This document shows positions 1 through 10,800 of a stretch of 64,000 nucleotides of DNA, piece after piece. The notes below the pieces were generated by a model, which was given only the letters and a program-made list of their open reading frames with translations, was not told the origin of the DNA and did not search any database. This stretch comes from Mugil cephalus (lineage: Eukaryota > Chordata > Actinopteri > Mugiliformes > Mugilidae): the NCBI RefSeq assembly GCF_022458985.1, contig NC_061771.1, positions 30,616,322 to 30,680,321 on the forward strand, in the 5' to 3' direction. Position numbers and translations under genes: made by a program. How positions within the stretch are numbered: position 1 is the first letter of the stretch; every line of letters starts with the position of its first letter.

Positions 1-145
1 TGAGGAACATGTGAAGTATAGGTGAGGTAGGGGTGAGGTATATGTGAGGTACAGGTCAAGTATATATGAGGTATATGTGAGGAACAGTGAGGTATAGGTG
101 AGGTAGGGGGTGAAATATAGGTGAGGAACAGGTGAGGTGGGGGTG
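1..145. repeat. GTGAGG-type minisatellite in psen2 intron
   Basis: Degenerate units of about 10-24 bases built on GTGAGGTA, GTGAGGAACA and GTATATGTGAGG run from the window edge to just before the donor of the last visible psen2 exon. The array lies in the intron that splits the codon for the TM6 catalytic aspartate. No coding potential is seen. Confidence 0.8.
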
Positions 146-157
146 ACCTGGACTCAC

Positions 158-1625
158 CATAGATGGAGATGGCTCCCAGGATGACCCAGGCCGACCACTC
201 AGGCAGGTACTTAACGAAAACAAGGGCCATGAGGGCGCTGATGAGGATGAGGTAGGCCTGCTGCAGTTGCAGAGGACCCTTCCAGTGGATACAGATCATC
301 CCCACTGCCCCGAAGTTCCAAATGATTATCCCCACTGTTGGGTAGTCCACCGCCACGTTGTACGTCTTAAACACTTCACTGGGAAAACAGGAGGACAAAA
401 AAAAAAAAAAAACTCAACATGATTCACCTAAAACGAAAAACTTACAGCTCGGTCATGAAATGTGAGACTCACCCCAGATACATGAAGCTGAACCAGAACA
501 GCAGCATGAGGGAGGACAGGATGAGCCAGCCGTGGATGAACTGCACAACACAACACAACAAATCACATCAGCGTCCTCTAACATACTCTATTATGCTATG
601 CTATGCTAGTCTATACTGTACTATGCTATACTATACTATACTATGCTATATTATACTATACTATACTATATTATACTATGGTATACTGTACTATAGTAGA
701 TACTAATATGATCCCAAATAATACAACTATGCTATGCTGTGTTATGCTATACTATATACTGTACTATACCATCCTATACAATATATACTTGATATATTTA
801 CTTTCTAGCCTATTAGCTAACAGTAGCACTACCTAGTTGTCTCCTTTTTAGTTACAGTTTTATCTTGTGGTTTATAAATAAAGGTTGACTTGTTGTTCCT
901 CATGTTTCCGAGGTTTCCTGGACGATCTGACAAGGTGGTGACCCTAGGTAGGTAGGTAGGAGTTAGGTGGTGCTAACCTTGTAGCAGCGGTATTTGTAGA
1001 GGACGACCAGAAAGATGGTCATGACCACGATGACGCTGATCATGATGATGGTGTTGAGGATGGAGTGGAGGAGACGGCGGCCGACCGACGCCGTGTTCTC
1101 TGTGAACGGTGTGTAGATCCTGAAGAGACAAATATGGCGGTTAGCGGTTAGCGGTTAGCGGTTAGTGGTTGGGGGAGGACATGGGCATGAGGCGGCCGAG
1201 GCGTGGACCTACAGCTGCTGGTTGGTCTTCTCGCTGTAGAAGTTGACCGACTTGATGGTGGCGACCACCACGACCATGCAGAGGGTGACGGGGATGAACA
1301 GCATGATGACGTGCTTGGCTCCATACTTCAGAGGCAGCTCCTCCTCGTCGGCCTCCACCTCCTGATCTGATCCGTTACCCTCGGCGACCGGACCCGTTCT
1401 CGCGCTCGCCGCCGGCTGCACGAACACACCAGCGTCAACACATTGACAGGACATGACGACACACAGGAAGCGAACGGAGGAAGCGACTCCTACCCTTTTG
1501 GTTGGCGTGTTGTTCAGGGAAGCGTTGTCAGGTTCCGGCCTGTAGGACGGCACCACGGGATTCTCTGAGGGCATCAACGCCGTCCTCTCGTTGTAGATGT
1601 CGTCGTCGCTGTCGGAGGCGTTCAT
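158..1625 (-). CDS. psen2: Presenilin-2, N-terminal half (partial; 3' part off the left edge)
   Basis: Presenilin is the aspartyl-protease subunit of gamma-secretase, which cleaves APP, Notch and other stubs inside endomembranes. Five coding exons are read on the minus strand: 1625-1494, 1415-1213, 1119-978, 540-473 and 378-158. All have GT/AG borders and matching phases, giving 255 codons plus one base. The N-terminus [17 protein letters not shown] is the acidic PSEN2 type, not PSEN1. Then follow an acidic stretch, TM1 ([16 protein letters not shown]), the INT-F/YTPF loop, TM2 ([17 protein letters not shown]), TM3 ([15 protein letters not shown]), the [13 protein letters not shown] loop, TM4 ([15 protein letters not shown]) and TM5 ([13 protein letters not shown]). 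The last exon ends at AISIY plus the first base of the TM6 catalytic Asp codon, so that Asp, the GxGD Asp and the PAL motif are outside the window. Start 1625 is preferred to the in-frame ATG at 1649 because fish PSEN2 begins MN-SDS and GCCGCC precedes it. Intron 1416-1493 is only 78 bases and has no stop in frame. Confidence 0.95.
583..790. repeat. CTATA/CTATG pentanucleotide-rich array in psen2 intron
   Basis: About 200 bases of degenerate TACTATACTATGCTATA units between psen2 coding exons 978-1119 and 473-540. The short open frames across it come from the repeat, not from genes. Confidence 0.85.
1139..1172. repeat. GGTTAGC heptanucleotide tract
   Basis: Four to five copies of GGTTAGC lie in the short psen2 intron between coding exons 1213-1415 and 978-1119. 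It is a small instance of the TTAGC-core repeats seen across the window. Confidence 0.75.
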
Positions 1626-2263
1626 GGCGGCTTCACGGAGAACCGACAATTCAGAGAACAGACACTTGTGAGTTTATCCCAAATGTTCACCTTAAAAAAA
1701 AAAAAAGGAAGAGGAGACCTAAAAGAGGAAGAATATCATCATCTCCTACGTAAACACAGCATTCCAGTTTATTTCAAACCCGGTAATAGAAAAAACTGGT
1801 CCAGCCCAAATGTCTGATGACCAACAACGTCCAAATCTTAGCCAGAGAAGACAGATGGTGTGAGCGAGGAGTAAAGGGAGCCAGCTCTGTCAGATTGGAA
1901 AAACCTAAACAGAGGATTTGGACTGAGCTATAATCTGCCATCAATGTACAATACAGATAAAAACTGAGGAAACGTCCTCTTAAAACTCTACAAGTTCCCG
2001 TTTTTTTAGGGGGGTTTACCTAAAGGAAACACTGCCACCATTTTGGTTCCTACCACCACAATTAAGTCTGTTTCAGTTGCTCGGATTAGTTGAGATGGAT
2101 AAACCATGACCTGGATGGACCTTCATTTATATGAGGCCATAACACACGAAGCTGACTAATGAAGGGTAATGATTGACACGTTGGGCCATTTTGTAAGCCC
2201 TTAGGTTTTGTAGTGTGTCCTGACACCTTGCCATTAGTCGGAGAGCTAGCCCAGAATTTCCTT

Positions 2264-2316
2264 GCTCTTCCTAGCTCTTCCTAACTCTTCCTAGCTCTTC
2301 CTAGCTCTTCCTAGCC
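2264..2316. repeat. CTCTTCCTAG tandem repeat
   Basis: Five near-perfect copies of a 10-base unit CTCTTCCTAG in the presumed first intron of psen2. The rest of 1650-2650 holds no recognisable gene. A T-run of about 26 bases follows at about 2672-2697. Confidence 0.8.
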
Positions 2317-2850
2317 TCCCGGCTGATAGTGTCTCATGATCTCTCCTTTGTAGTTCAGGTCATAGTTTTATGCTCGTTTTAACTTTTTGTATTTTAAAAT
2401 GTTTGTTTTTTTAATCACACTTGGTTGTAAATATTTGATTTAAATACATCTACAACCTGTGTCTACAAAGTTTAACAGAAACCAGGAATTAGTGTTTTTG
2501 ATATTCACATTAACAGCATTAATAAAACACAAGTATGTCACAGTTTTATTAATCCACCCGATTTCGATGAATTTTCGTTTGTCCTTCGTATCTTAATTTC
2601 ATATCATTAACTGGGTCGGCATTAACAGAAACTAAGATATTTAAAACTGATCAAACTGTTTTGTTTTCGTTGTTTTTTTTTTTTTTTTTTTTTTTTTACT
2701 AACAACACTGATATTTGATTTCCAGCCCGGAAGAGTTCGGTTTCCGCATTTTTTTGTCCAAATGTCAGAAGAAATTAAAGTGAGTGTGAGTAACAATGGC
2801 GGAGATGAAACCGTTACCGTTCGATGAATGCGTTAAAATGAAGAGTTTAC

Positions 2851-2995
2851 CTCGATTTAAGTGCAGAAATCTGGAAAATGAACCGCTCTCAAAGTAAACA
2901 CCGACAGTCGATCGAACCCGGAAGTCAGCTGATCGACGGACCACGTGACCTGCGACGGCGTCAGCGGATATGTCATGAGATCACGTGGTCATCGG
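2851..2995 (-). promoter_or_regulatory. Candidate psen2 promoter and noncoding exon 1
   Basis: On the minus strand this GC-rich block has two CACGTG E-boxes (2942-2947 and 2982-2987, 40 bases apart), a CAGCTG E-box and an ETS-like CCGGAAGT. An exon-like stretch then ends in AAATCGAG followed by GTAAAC, a good donor at 2850-2849. It lies about 1.2 kb upstream of the first psen2 coding exon and would provide a 5'UTR exon. The assignment is inferred from position and motifs; the start site is unknown. CACGTG sites are bound by USF/MITF/TFEB-type factors. Confidence 0.45.
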
Positions 2996-3109
2996 GAAAA
3001 AAAATCCCAATATATTTATTCATGATTTATTTATTTATTTAAAAAAATATTCTTTGAAACATAAATATGAAAATAATTAGACCCTTTAGTTTTTATTTTT
3101 AAAAAATTA

Positions 3110-3860
3110 TTTAAAATTTAAAAATACATATTTTTCTCAAAATAACTGACTGATTCGCTGTGAACATATATTTATTAATTCTAAATGTACAGCGGATGTT
3201 CATGACCCTCCTCAGGCAGCTGATGTTAAATATTTGTACCTTCATCGTTGTGTTCTTGGTCGTCCTCCAACTCTCTGCTCCGTACAGTAGAACCGGCTTA
3301 ATGTTAGAGCTGAAGAGTCTGAGCTTGGTCCAGACGATTTCTTTCGAGCTCCAGATGTTCTTGATCAGGATCAAGGCGACTCTTGCTTTGCCGATTGTGG
3401 CTCTGATGTCTGCACCCATGCCACTTCAGCTGTGAATAACACTGCCTAAATATGTAAAGGCATTTACTTCCTCTATTGTTGTTTCTTAAAGAATCACTGG
3501 GTCTCCATGCGTTGTGGTGGCCTGGAGGACCTTTGTTTTTCCCTTGTGGATGGTGAGGCCTACTTGAGGCGAGGTGTCTGCCAGCACTCTTGATTTTTTT
3601 CTTGGATTTGCCTTTAGCTGTGAGAGACAAAAGGGATGTCGCTCAAGAAGTCTAGATTGTCCTACTTTCTCTGTTAACTCTGTCAAACGCCTTCTCATAG
3701 TCCATGAAACTGATGAAACTGATGAAACTGATGATGTTGGTCTCTTAGCAGTGAGTCCACAGCTTTCTTTATCCTGTAACAGATCTTTCCTGGCACCAAG
3801 AGCAGCATGATGCTCCCCTGATCACTGATGCCTACTGGTGCCATAAGACTCCACGTGAGG
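3110..3860 (-). mobile_element. Degenerate non-LTR retrotransposon reverse transcriptase fragment
   Basis: Minus-strand frames give the end of a LINE reverse transcriptase in pieces. One piece has MDYEKAFDRV near 3700, the palm motif region. Another has VGLTIHKGKTKVLQATTT near 3530. A third has GMGADIRATIGKARVAL to IKPVLLYGAESWRTTK at 3230-3420. At least two frameshifts separate them, so it is dead. It lies between the psen2 promoter and the pacs start. The clade is not assigned. An AT-rich stretch with nothing recognised lies at 3000-3110. Confidence 0.75.
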
Positions 3861-4084
3861 GACCAACGGGACCGTGGTCATCGCTGATAACACTGTGTAT
3901 TTTTACACAGTAGTATGGATTAAAGCTACTAGAAGATATTGTGAGTCAGTGTACCAAGCTGAAGGAACTAAGTAAGTAAAGTTAAATGAGACAAATGAAT
4001 AACACGAATAATGACAGGACTCAGATAAAATACATTAGAAATCAATAGAAATCACTACAGGTAAGAGCAAATGAGAAAGATTTT

Positions 4085-4545
4085 ATGCTATTTTTATTTA
4101 TTCTTTTATTTGATGGGGACAGTGCACATGAATGAACATCTGTTCAGAAAGCAATAACGTACACATATTAGAGCAACAATCCTAATTTGAATCCTCAGTC
4201 TCTGGGCAGTTAAGACAAAAACATGACAAGATACAGAACTCGACAAAAGATCCAATGAAACCACATCACCAGACAAGACATTACTAAGACGTTAAAAGTC
4301 AATAATTTACAGGACTGGTTTGATTTCAGCCTCTGATTGAGTTTAGAAGGTTTGTAATGTGGGAGGAAGACTGGTCCAGATCTGACTGGACTTTACAGAA
4401 ACAGACACTTTAAAGAGCATTTTTATTTTATTTATTTATTTTCCAAAGGCTGTTTTTCTGTGTGGGATCTGACAGTCCCTCTAGAGGAGGCCCTGGTGTT
4501 GAGACCAGAGGCTGGGAGCCCTTTTTATAAGAAAGTCAGACATGG
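4085..4545 (+). repeat. Dispersed repeat, copy 1 of 3
   Basis: Contains ACAGGACTGGTTTGATTTCAGCCTCTGA, a TTACTAAGACG block and CCCTCTAGAGGAGGCCCTGG. The same order recurs at about 24560-24862, and an inverted partial copy is at about 13500-13745. The rest of 3860-4850 has AT-rich spacers and a CTT run at 4674-4696; no other gene is seen. Confidence 0.75.
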
Positions 4546-4852
4546 TGGAGGAGAAGCAAGTCCAGGTAAACAATTTATACATCGAAAAAATAAATAAATA
4601 AATAAAAATACAACACAATGAAATGCTGCTATAGAGATTGCTGCAAAACTAAATTTCGTTGTGTGCAATGACAAGTTCTTCTTCTTCTTCTTCTTTTTAA
4701 TGTTATGATGTCAATCAGAAATCAGTAGAAATCAGTAGAAATCAGTAGAGACCAATAAAACCAGTCAGTGATGCCTCCTCCGGATCTCAGCCCCGCCCCT
4801 CGCTCTCTCTGCGAGCCGAGCTGGAGGATCAGCCGCCGGCATCTCAGCGACC

Positions 4853-7800
4853 ATGGACCGAGGAGGAGGTGGAGGAGGAGGAGGAGGAGGAGGGGGAGTG
4901 CGGGGTCCAGCTCTCCCCCCGGGCGCCTCGGAGCCGTCCCCGGGGCCCGGGGCCGCCAGAGAACCGGAGGGACGCGTCCCGGTACCGATGAACCTGTTTG
5001 CGACCTGGGAGATCGACCGGTGCTCTCCGAGCTGCGTCCCCAGGTAAGAGGATTAGTGGTCGGCAAGAAAACAGAGAGAGAGCACGGTGTGTGTGTGTGT
5101 GCGTGTTGAAGGGAAACGAAAATAATATGTAACATATGATGATACCAATAACAGAGAACTGTTTAATCATGTCATATCTACTAAGAGAAGACTGACGATA
5201 AGTTAAATGGTATATTCACCATTTGTTTAGTCAATATACTAAATTAATGTATTAATTACAAAAGACTTAAGAAGAACTTTGTTATTGCATACAAGCTGCA
5301 ACGAAATTTAGTTTGGCAGCATCTCTAGTAGCAGCCTAGAGGTGTTGATGAAGGTAATAAATAATAACAATAGATAATAAAATCTCTGTGTCCATGAAAT
5401 AGAAATAGAAATACATGAAGCAGACTTAATATTGACTTAATATTTCCTTTGTTTTTATATAAATGTCAATTATTTTAGTCTGCTACTAAAATCAGGTTTG
5501 GAGCTACTCAGGGATCAGGTCTGGGTCGTCTTTTCTTTTCTTTTCATTTCACTCTTTGACTGAAAAACTTATCAATCTCAGAGGCATTTCTGTAACTTAC
5601 AGAAGTAAGTTAATGCCATCGTTGATACCAACAACATCATCGTCATCAACAACAATATATTTGGTGAATAATATCCAAAGCAGGAGATTCATCCTGGAAA
5701 CAAATCACTCAGGTTCATCTTCATCTGCAGAACTTGTCATCAACCCTCTCATTTATCAAACTAAATGCAGTTCTGAGTTTAGCTTAGCTTAGCTTAGCTT
5801 AGTTCAGATCAGAAACAGTTGTGTTTTATGAGACCATTTTTACGCTGGCTGCTGTTTGATTGTTGTGTTGTTCACAATAGAGCGTCTTATTTGTTTATGT
5901 TTACACTGCACTCTCGATTGTCTTTTATTGCATTCTTTTATAATTTTATTCTTAATCAGCACTTAAGGTGCACTGCTGCACCTTATAATTTAGTTGTACC
6001 TGTTGCGATGACAATAAAGACGTTGTATTCTATTCTATCTGTGAAATCAGATTAGAATCAGAGGGCAGGTGGCTAGTGGTATTAGCTGGGTTAGCGGCAT
6101 TAGCAGGGTTAGCGGTATTAGCAGGATTAGCTGCTGACAGGACAAGTGGCTGCACGATGCTGCCATAATGAGGCCTCAGGAGGAACAGGTCTGGTTTCTT
6201 GAGACTGACTTTATATTTAATGAACATCTGAACATGTGCTGGATGGAACGTCCCAGTTCCCAGAGGATAAATCTGTTTTCCTGAAGCAGAACTATTGCTG
6301 AAATATGTACCTGAACCTTTGGAGACGTGAAGTGGGCGGTACCAAGTTGAACTACTCTCGACCAATCGTATGATTCAAAGTTTACTAAAAGGAAAAACCT
6401 TCTGACCCAGTTTAGTTCAGGCTTATGTTAGCTGGTTTTAGCTGGTTTAGGCAAATGTTAGCTGATTTTAGCTGGTTTAAGCTAATGTTTGCTGGTTTGG
6501 GCTGAAGTTAGCTGGTTAGGCTAATATTAACCAATTTTAGCTGGTTCAGGCTAATGTCAGATGATTTAGGTTTAGGTTAATGTTAGCTGGTTTAGGCTAA
6601 TGTTAACTGACTTAGGCGAAAGGAAGCTGGTTTTAGCTGGTTCAAGCTAATGTTAGATGGTTTAGGCTAATGATAGGTGGTTTTAGGTGGTTTAGGCTAA
6701 TGTCAGATAGTTTGGGATTAAGTTAGCTAGTTTAGGTTAATGTTAATTAGCTAAAGTGCTGGTTTTAGCTGATTTAGGTTAATGTTTGATGATAATGTTT
6801 TGGAGTTTCAGGTGAACCCAGATGAAGGAAGAAGACCTAGCTCCACCCACACACGGGACATATTTATGTAATGGTTTCCTAGGCAACCAGAGCGAGGAAC
6901 ATCCTCTAGAGACGGACCTTGTTGACGATGTGTCCCTGATATTTCAGGCTGTGCAGTCTGACTGTGAAGAAGCTGATGGTTTTAAAGGAGCTGGACCGAG
7001 AGCTGAGTTCTGTCGTCATCGCTGTTAAGATCCAGGTGAGAAACCAGAGGTCAGAGGTCAAAGGTCAGAGGTCAGAGGTTTTTCCCTCATGTCCCCTGAT
7101 TGGATCAGTGACTGATTTATGATGTGATCTGATTGGTCAGGGCTGCAAACGGACTCTGAGATCTAACGAGTACCTGCTGCCTCCAGACGGCCTGATGGAA
7201 ACAGACCTGGAGCTCACCTTCTCCCTGCAGGTGGCTACCATCCATCCATTCATTCATCCATCCATGCATCCTTTCATCCATCCATCCATTCATACGTACA
7301 TCCATCCATCCATCCATCCATTCATCCATCCATTCATTCATGCATCCTTTCATACGTACATCCATTCATCCATCCGTCCATCCATTCAGTCATTCATTCA
7401 TTCATGCATCCTTTCATACGTACATCCATTCATCCATTCATTCATTCATCCACTCATCCATTCATCCATTCATTCATTCATCCACTCATCCATGCATTCA
7501 TTCATTCGCTCGCTCACTCACTCACTCACTCACTCACTCATCCATTCATCAACTCACTCATGCATTCATTCACTCATTCATCCTGTCTTGTTGCCGTAGT
7601 ATCCTCACTTCCTGAAGCGTGACTCTAACCGTCTCCATGTGATGCTCCAGAGGAGGAAGCGCTATAAGAACAGAACGTTCCTGGGCTACAAGACGCTGGC
7701 GGTGGGCGTGGTCAACATGGCCGAGGTAGGTGGAGCTAAAGGGGCAAAGGTCGAAGCCCCCCGCACCTGGTCCACTACTGTGTCTCTGTCTCCAGGGTGA

Positions 7801-10800
7801 CGTCTCTGTCTCCTAGGTGATGCAGCGACCCACAGACAGAGCCCACGTCCTCGGTCTCCATAGCAACCTCAAGGATGTTTCAGTGCGCACGGCGGAGCTG
7901 AGCGTCCACGCTCTGTCCAGTCAGCCCATAGAGCAGGAGGACGGTCACCGTGGCAACAAGACCAAGGCATCAGGTGGGACGACAAAATGAGACGGCACGA
8001 GACAAACAGACAACACGAGACACGAGATGACATGTTACACAAAAACAATAAGAGATAAAGAGACAACAAGAGGCAATGAGACAAAGAGAGACAAGATGAG
8101 ACAAAGAGACAACACATGACAATAACAGACAAAGAACTACAAAATAACAGAACTGTTAAAGTTGTGTAGACGATGAAGTTGTGAGTTTGTCTTGTGTATG
8201 TGTCCAGGTTTCTCTCTGGACGCAGAGACATTCTGGGAGGACGAGGAGGACAGTTTCTCCTCTGGACAGGAAGGAAGTGACGACGCTGTACATCCACAGG
8301 TGACTGACGACACATTTCCTGTTTATTTTTTCATGTCTGCTGCTTTGTCTTCACGTCAAACTCTGCTCGTCTTAGGACTTATTTGACGATGGCGACGATG
8401 ACGTCCAGGGAAAGACGAAGAAAACAATGATGCAGACAGGATCCCTGTCTCAGGTGAGGACAGAGGATCAGAGGACACCCGTCTCATGTTGTTGCACCTG
8501 TCTCATGCGTCAAACTTTTCTCTGTCCTCCAGCAGCCGAACTTCAAGCAAAAGTTTGTGGCTCTGCTCAAGAAATTCAAAGTCACCGATGAGGTCTGTAC
8601 AAGTTTCACCTGTATGCTAATGCTGTATGTTAGCATACAGTTAGCATGGTAATATGTGTCAGCATATAGTTAAAATGATTTATACATGTTAGCATACAGT
8701 TAGCATGGTCGACATGTTAGCATATAGTTAGCATGTAATATGTGTTGGCAAACAGTTAGCGTGTCAATATATCTTCGGTAGCTGTATGCTAACATATATT
8801 AGCATGCTCAATGAATTATAATTACTGCTGTCAAATGATTAAAAATATTAATCAGATTAATCTCAAATTCGCTGTGGATTAATTTCAATTAATTGCAATT
8901 AGTAATTAATTAATCCTTAATTTTTAATCACCTGTCATAGTCCCTTTGTCCTCTTGTCTCATATTACCATGGTAACTATATGCTAATATATAGAGTCATT
9001 CTGCTGCAGATGGTTCATTGCGTTAAAATGTTTAATCAGACTAATTATGATAATGAATTAATCTGTTTTATCACCTTGATTATAATGTTTATTCATATGC
9101 TCAGCGTTGTCTGATCCTCCTCTGATCTGCTCGGGTCCTGCAGGTTCTGGACTCGGACCCGGTGGGTCCGGGTCAGGAGGCCGAGGAGGACCTGGACCTC
9201 CTCTACGACAGTTTGGAGCTTTACAACCCGAGTGACAGCGGCCCCGAGCTGGACGACAATGACAGCCTCCAGAGTACACCCAAACCAAAACTCAGGTAAG
9301 TCCAAACCAGGGTGACCACGGAACACCACCTCTGACACCACCACCTCTGATAGTGGAGGATGATGATGATGATGATGATGATGATGGTTGCAGCTGTTTC
9401 TTCCTCCAGGCCGTTCTTTGAGGGCATTTCTCAGAATGAGACTGGGAGAAACCAACAAAGAGAACAAACAGCTGTGAGTAAACAAACTTGATTATGACGC
9501 ACCGAACGTTATTGTGTCCATCTTAGCCACATGCTAACATTAGCTTACTAACATGCTAACTGTGTGTATAATGACATACTTTAAGCACCACTGAAAATGA
9601 ATTAACTTACATTTACACCACACTGATAGTAACAAATCACCAAAGCACAACTCTAATATGTCTATTTCATGTGTGTCACTGATTTCTTTAATCTTAGCTG
9701 ATCTCTCTTCTTAACCAGGCGTCTTCACATCTGCTTCCCTCTGAAGCTCAGGGCCCTGCGGTGAGTCTCCATCCCATCCCATGTATAACTCCCGTTGTTT
9801 ATTTATTCGTCTTTGCGAGGATCACAATCTTCTGCTGATTCTGCAGGAAGTTGAGGATGAAGTTGCCATGGCAACAGACGCAGGACCGGCGGCCAAGCTC
9901 TGCAGAACCGAGTCCCAGACGCACATGTCACCAAGGTACACGCACACATGTACGCAAAACCCATGTTTCTATGTTTCTAAGGGAGACACAGACGATAGGA
10001 AAGGTGGAAACAGTCAGGGCGGGGAAGACTACCACAACACAGAAAGAAACAGTCAACACAACACACAAAACATGACCAGTTTTACTTGCTCACGTTATCT
10101 ATAGGTTATCATTCTGTTATCTTACTGGTCTGGCCCCGATTCAGATCAGATTGGGCTGTATATCCCCGGTTCTAACCCACAAAATGTTGGTCGGTGCTCA
10201 GCAGGGCAGGAAGCCAGGTGCCTCGCCATCCATGGAGCATGTCCACGAGAGACAGACAAAACTCGAGAGGGACGGAGAGGACGAGCAGCGTTGACAGTGA
10301 GACGTCAAGTGACTACAGGACGCCTGCTCCACAGGTGAGACGGACACTCAGGATGTCTCCGTCTGATTTGATGTTAATATTAGAGACATATATAGTCATT
10401 TAGACATTTAGAGTCTCTGCAGAGGAACCTGATCTACCACATTTATTCAAAAAGTGTTGGTTTGTCACTAATTTCTGTTAAAAGAATATGAGGCACAGTC
10501 AAAATTTAGCACAACGTTACCGACAATCCACTCTGCTTTACTCTACGCTGAGTGTCATTGTTTGCTAGTTTTAGGCTAATATTAGCTGGTTTCAACCACA
10601 GACTGTATACAAATATTGACGACATGTCTCCACTTCCTCTCATTGGCCAAACTGACGCTATTCTCCACAGTGGTGGAGTCAGGATATCGATGCCCCGCCC
10701 ACATTTCCGTTTAATTAATACTGTGCTCTGCTCTAGTTCCACCCGTTACAGGACATATTGGATTGTTTGGTATTGGTTATTATTGGTTTGGATTATATAC

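Noticed and set aside
7195..7622. Overlapping open frames of 70-130 codons (His/Pro/Ser repeats)
   Set aside because: They arise entirely from the ATCC/ATTC array in a pacs intron; real exons flank it.
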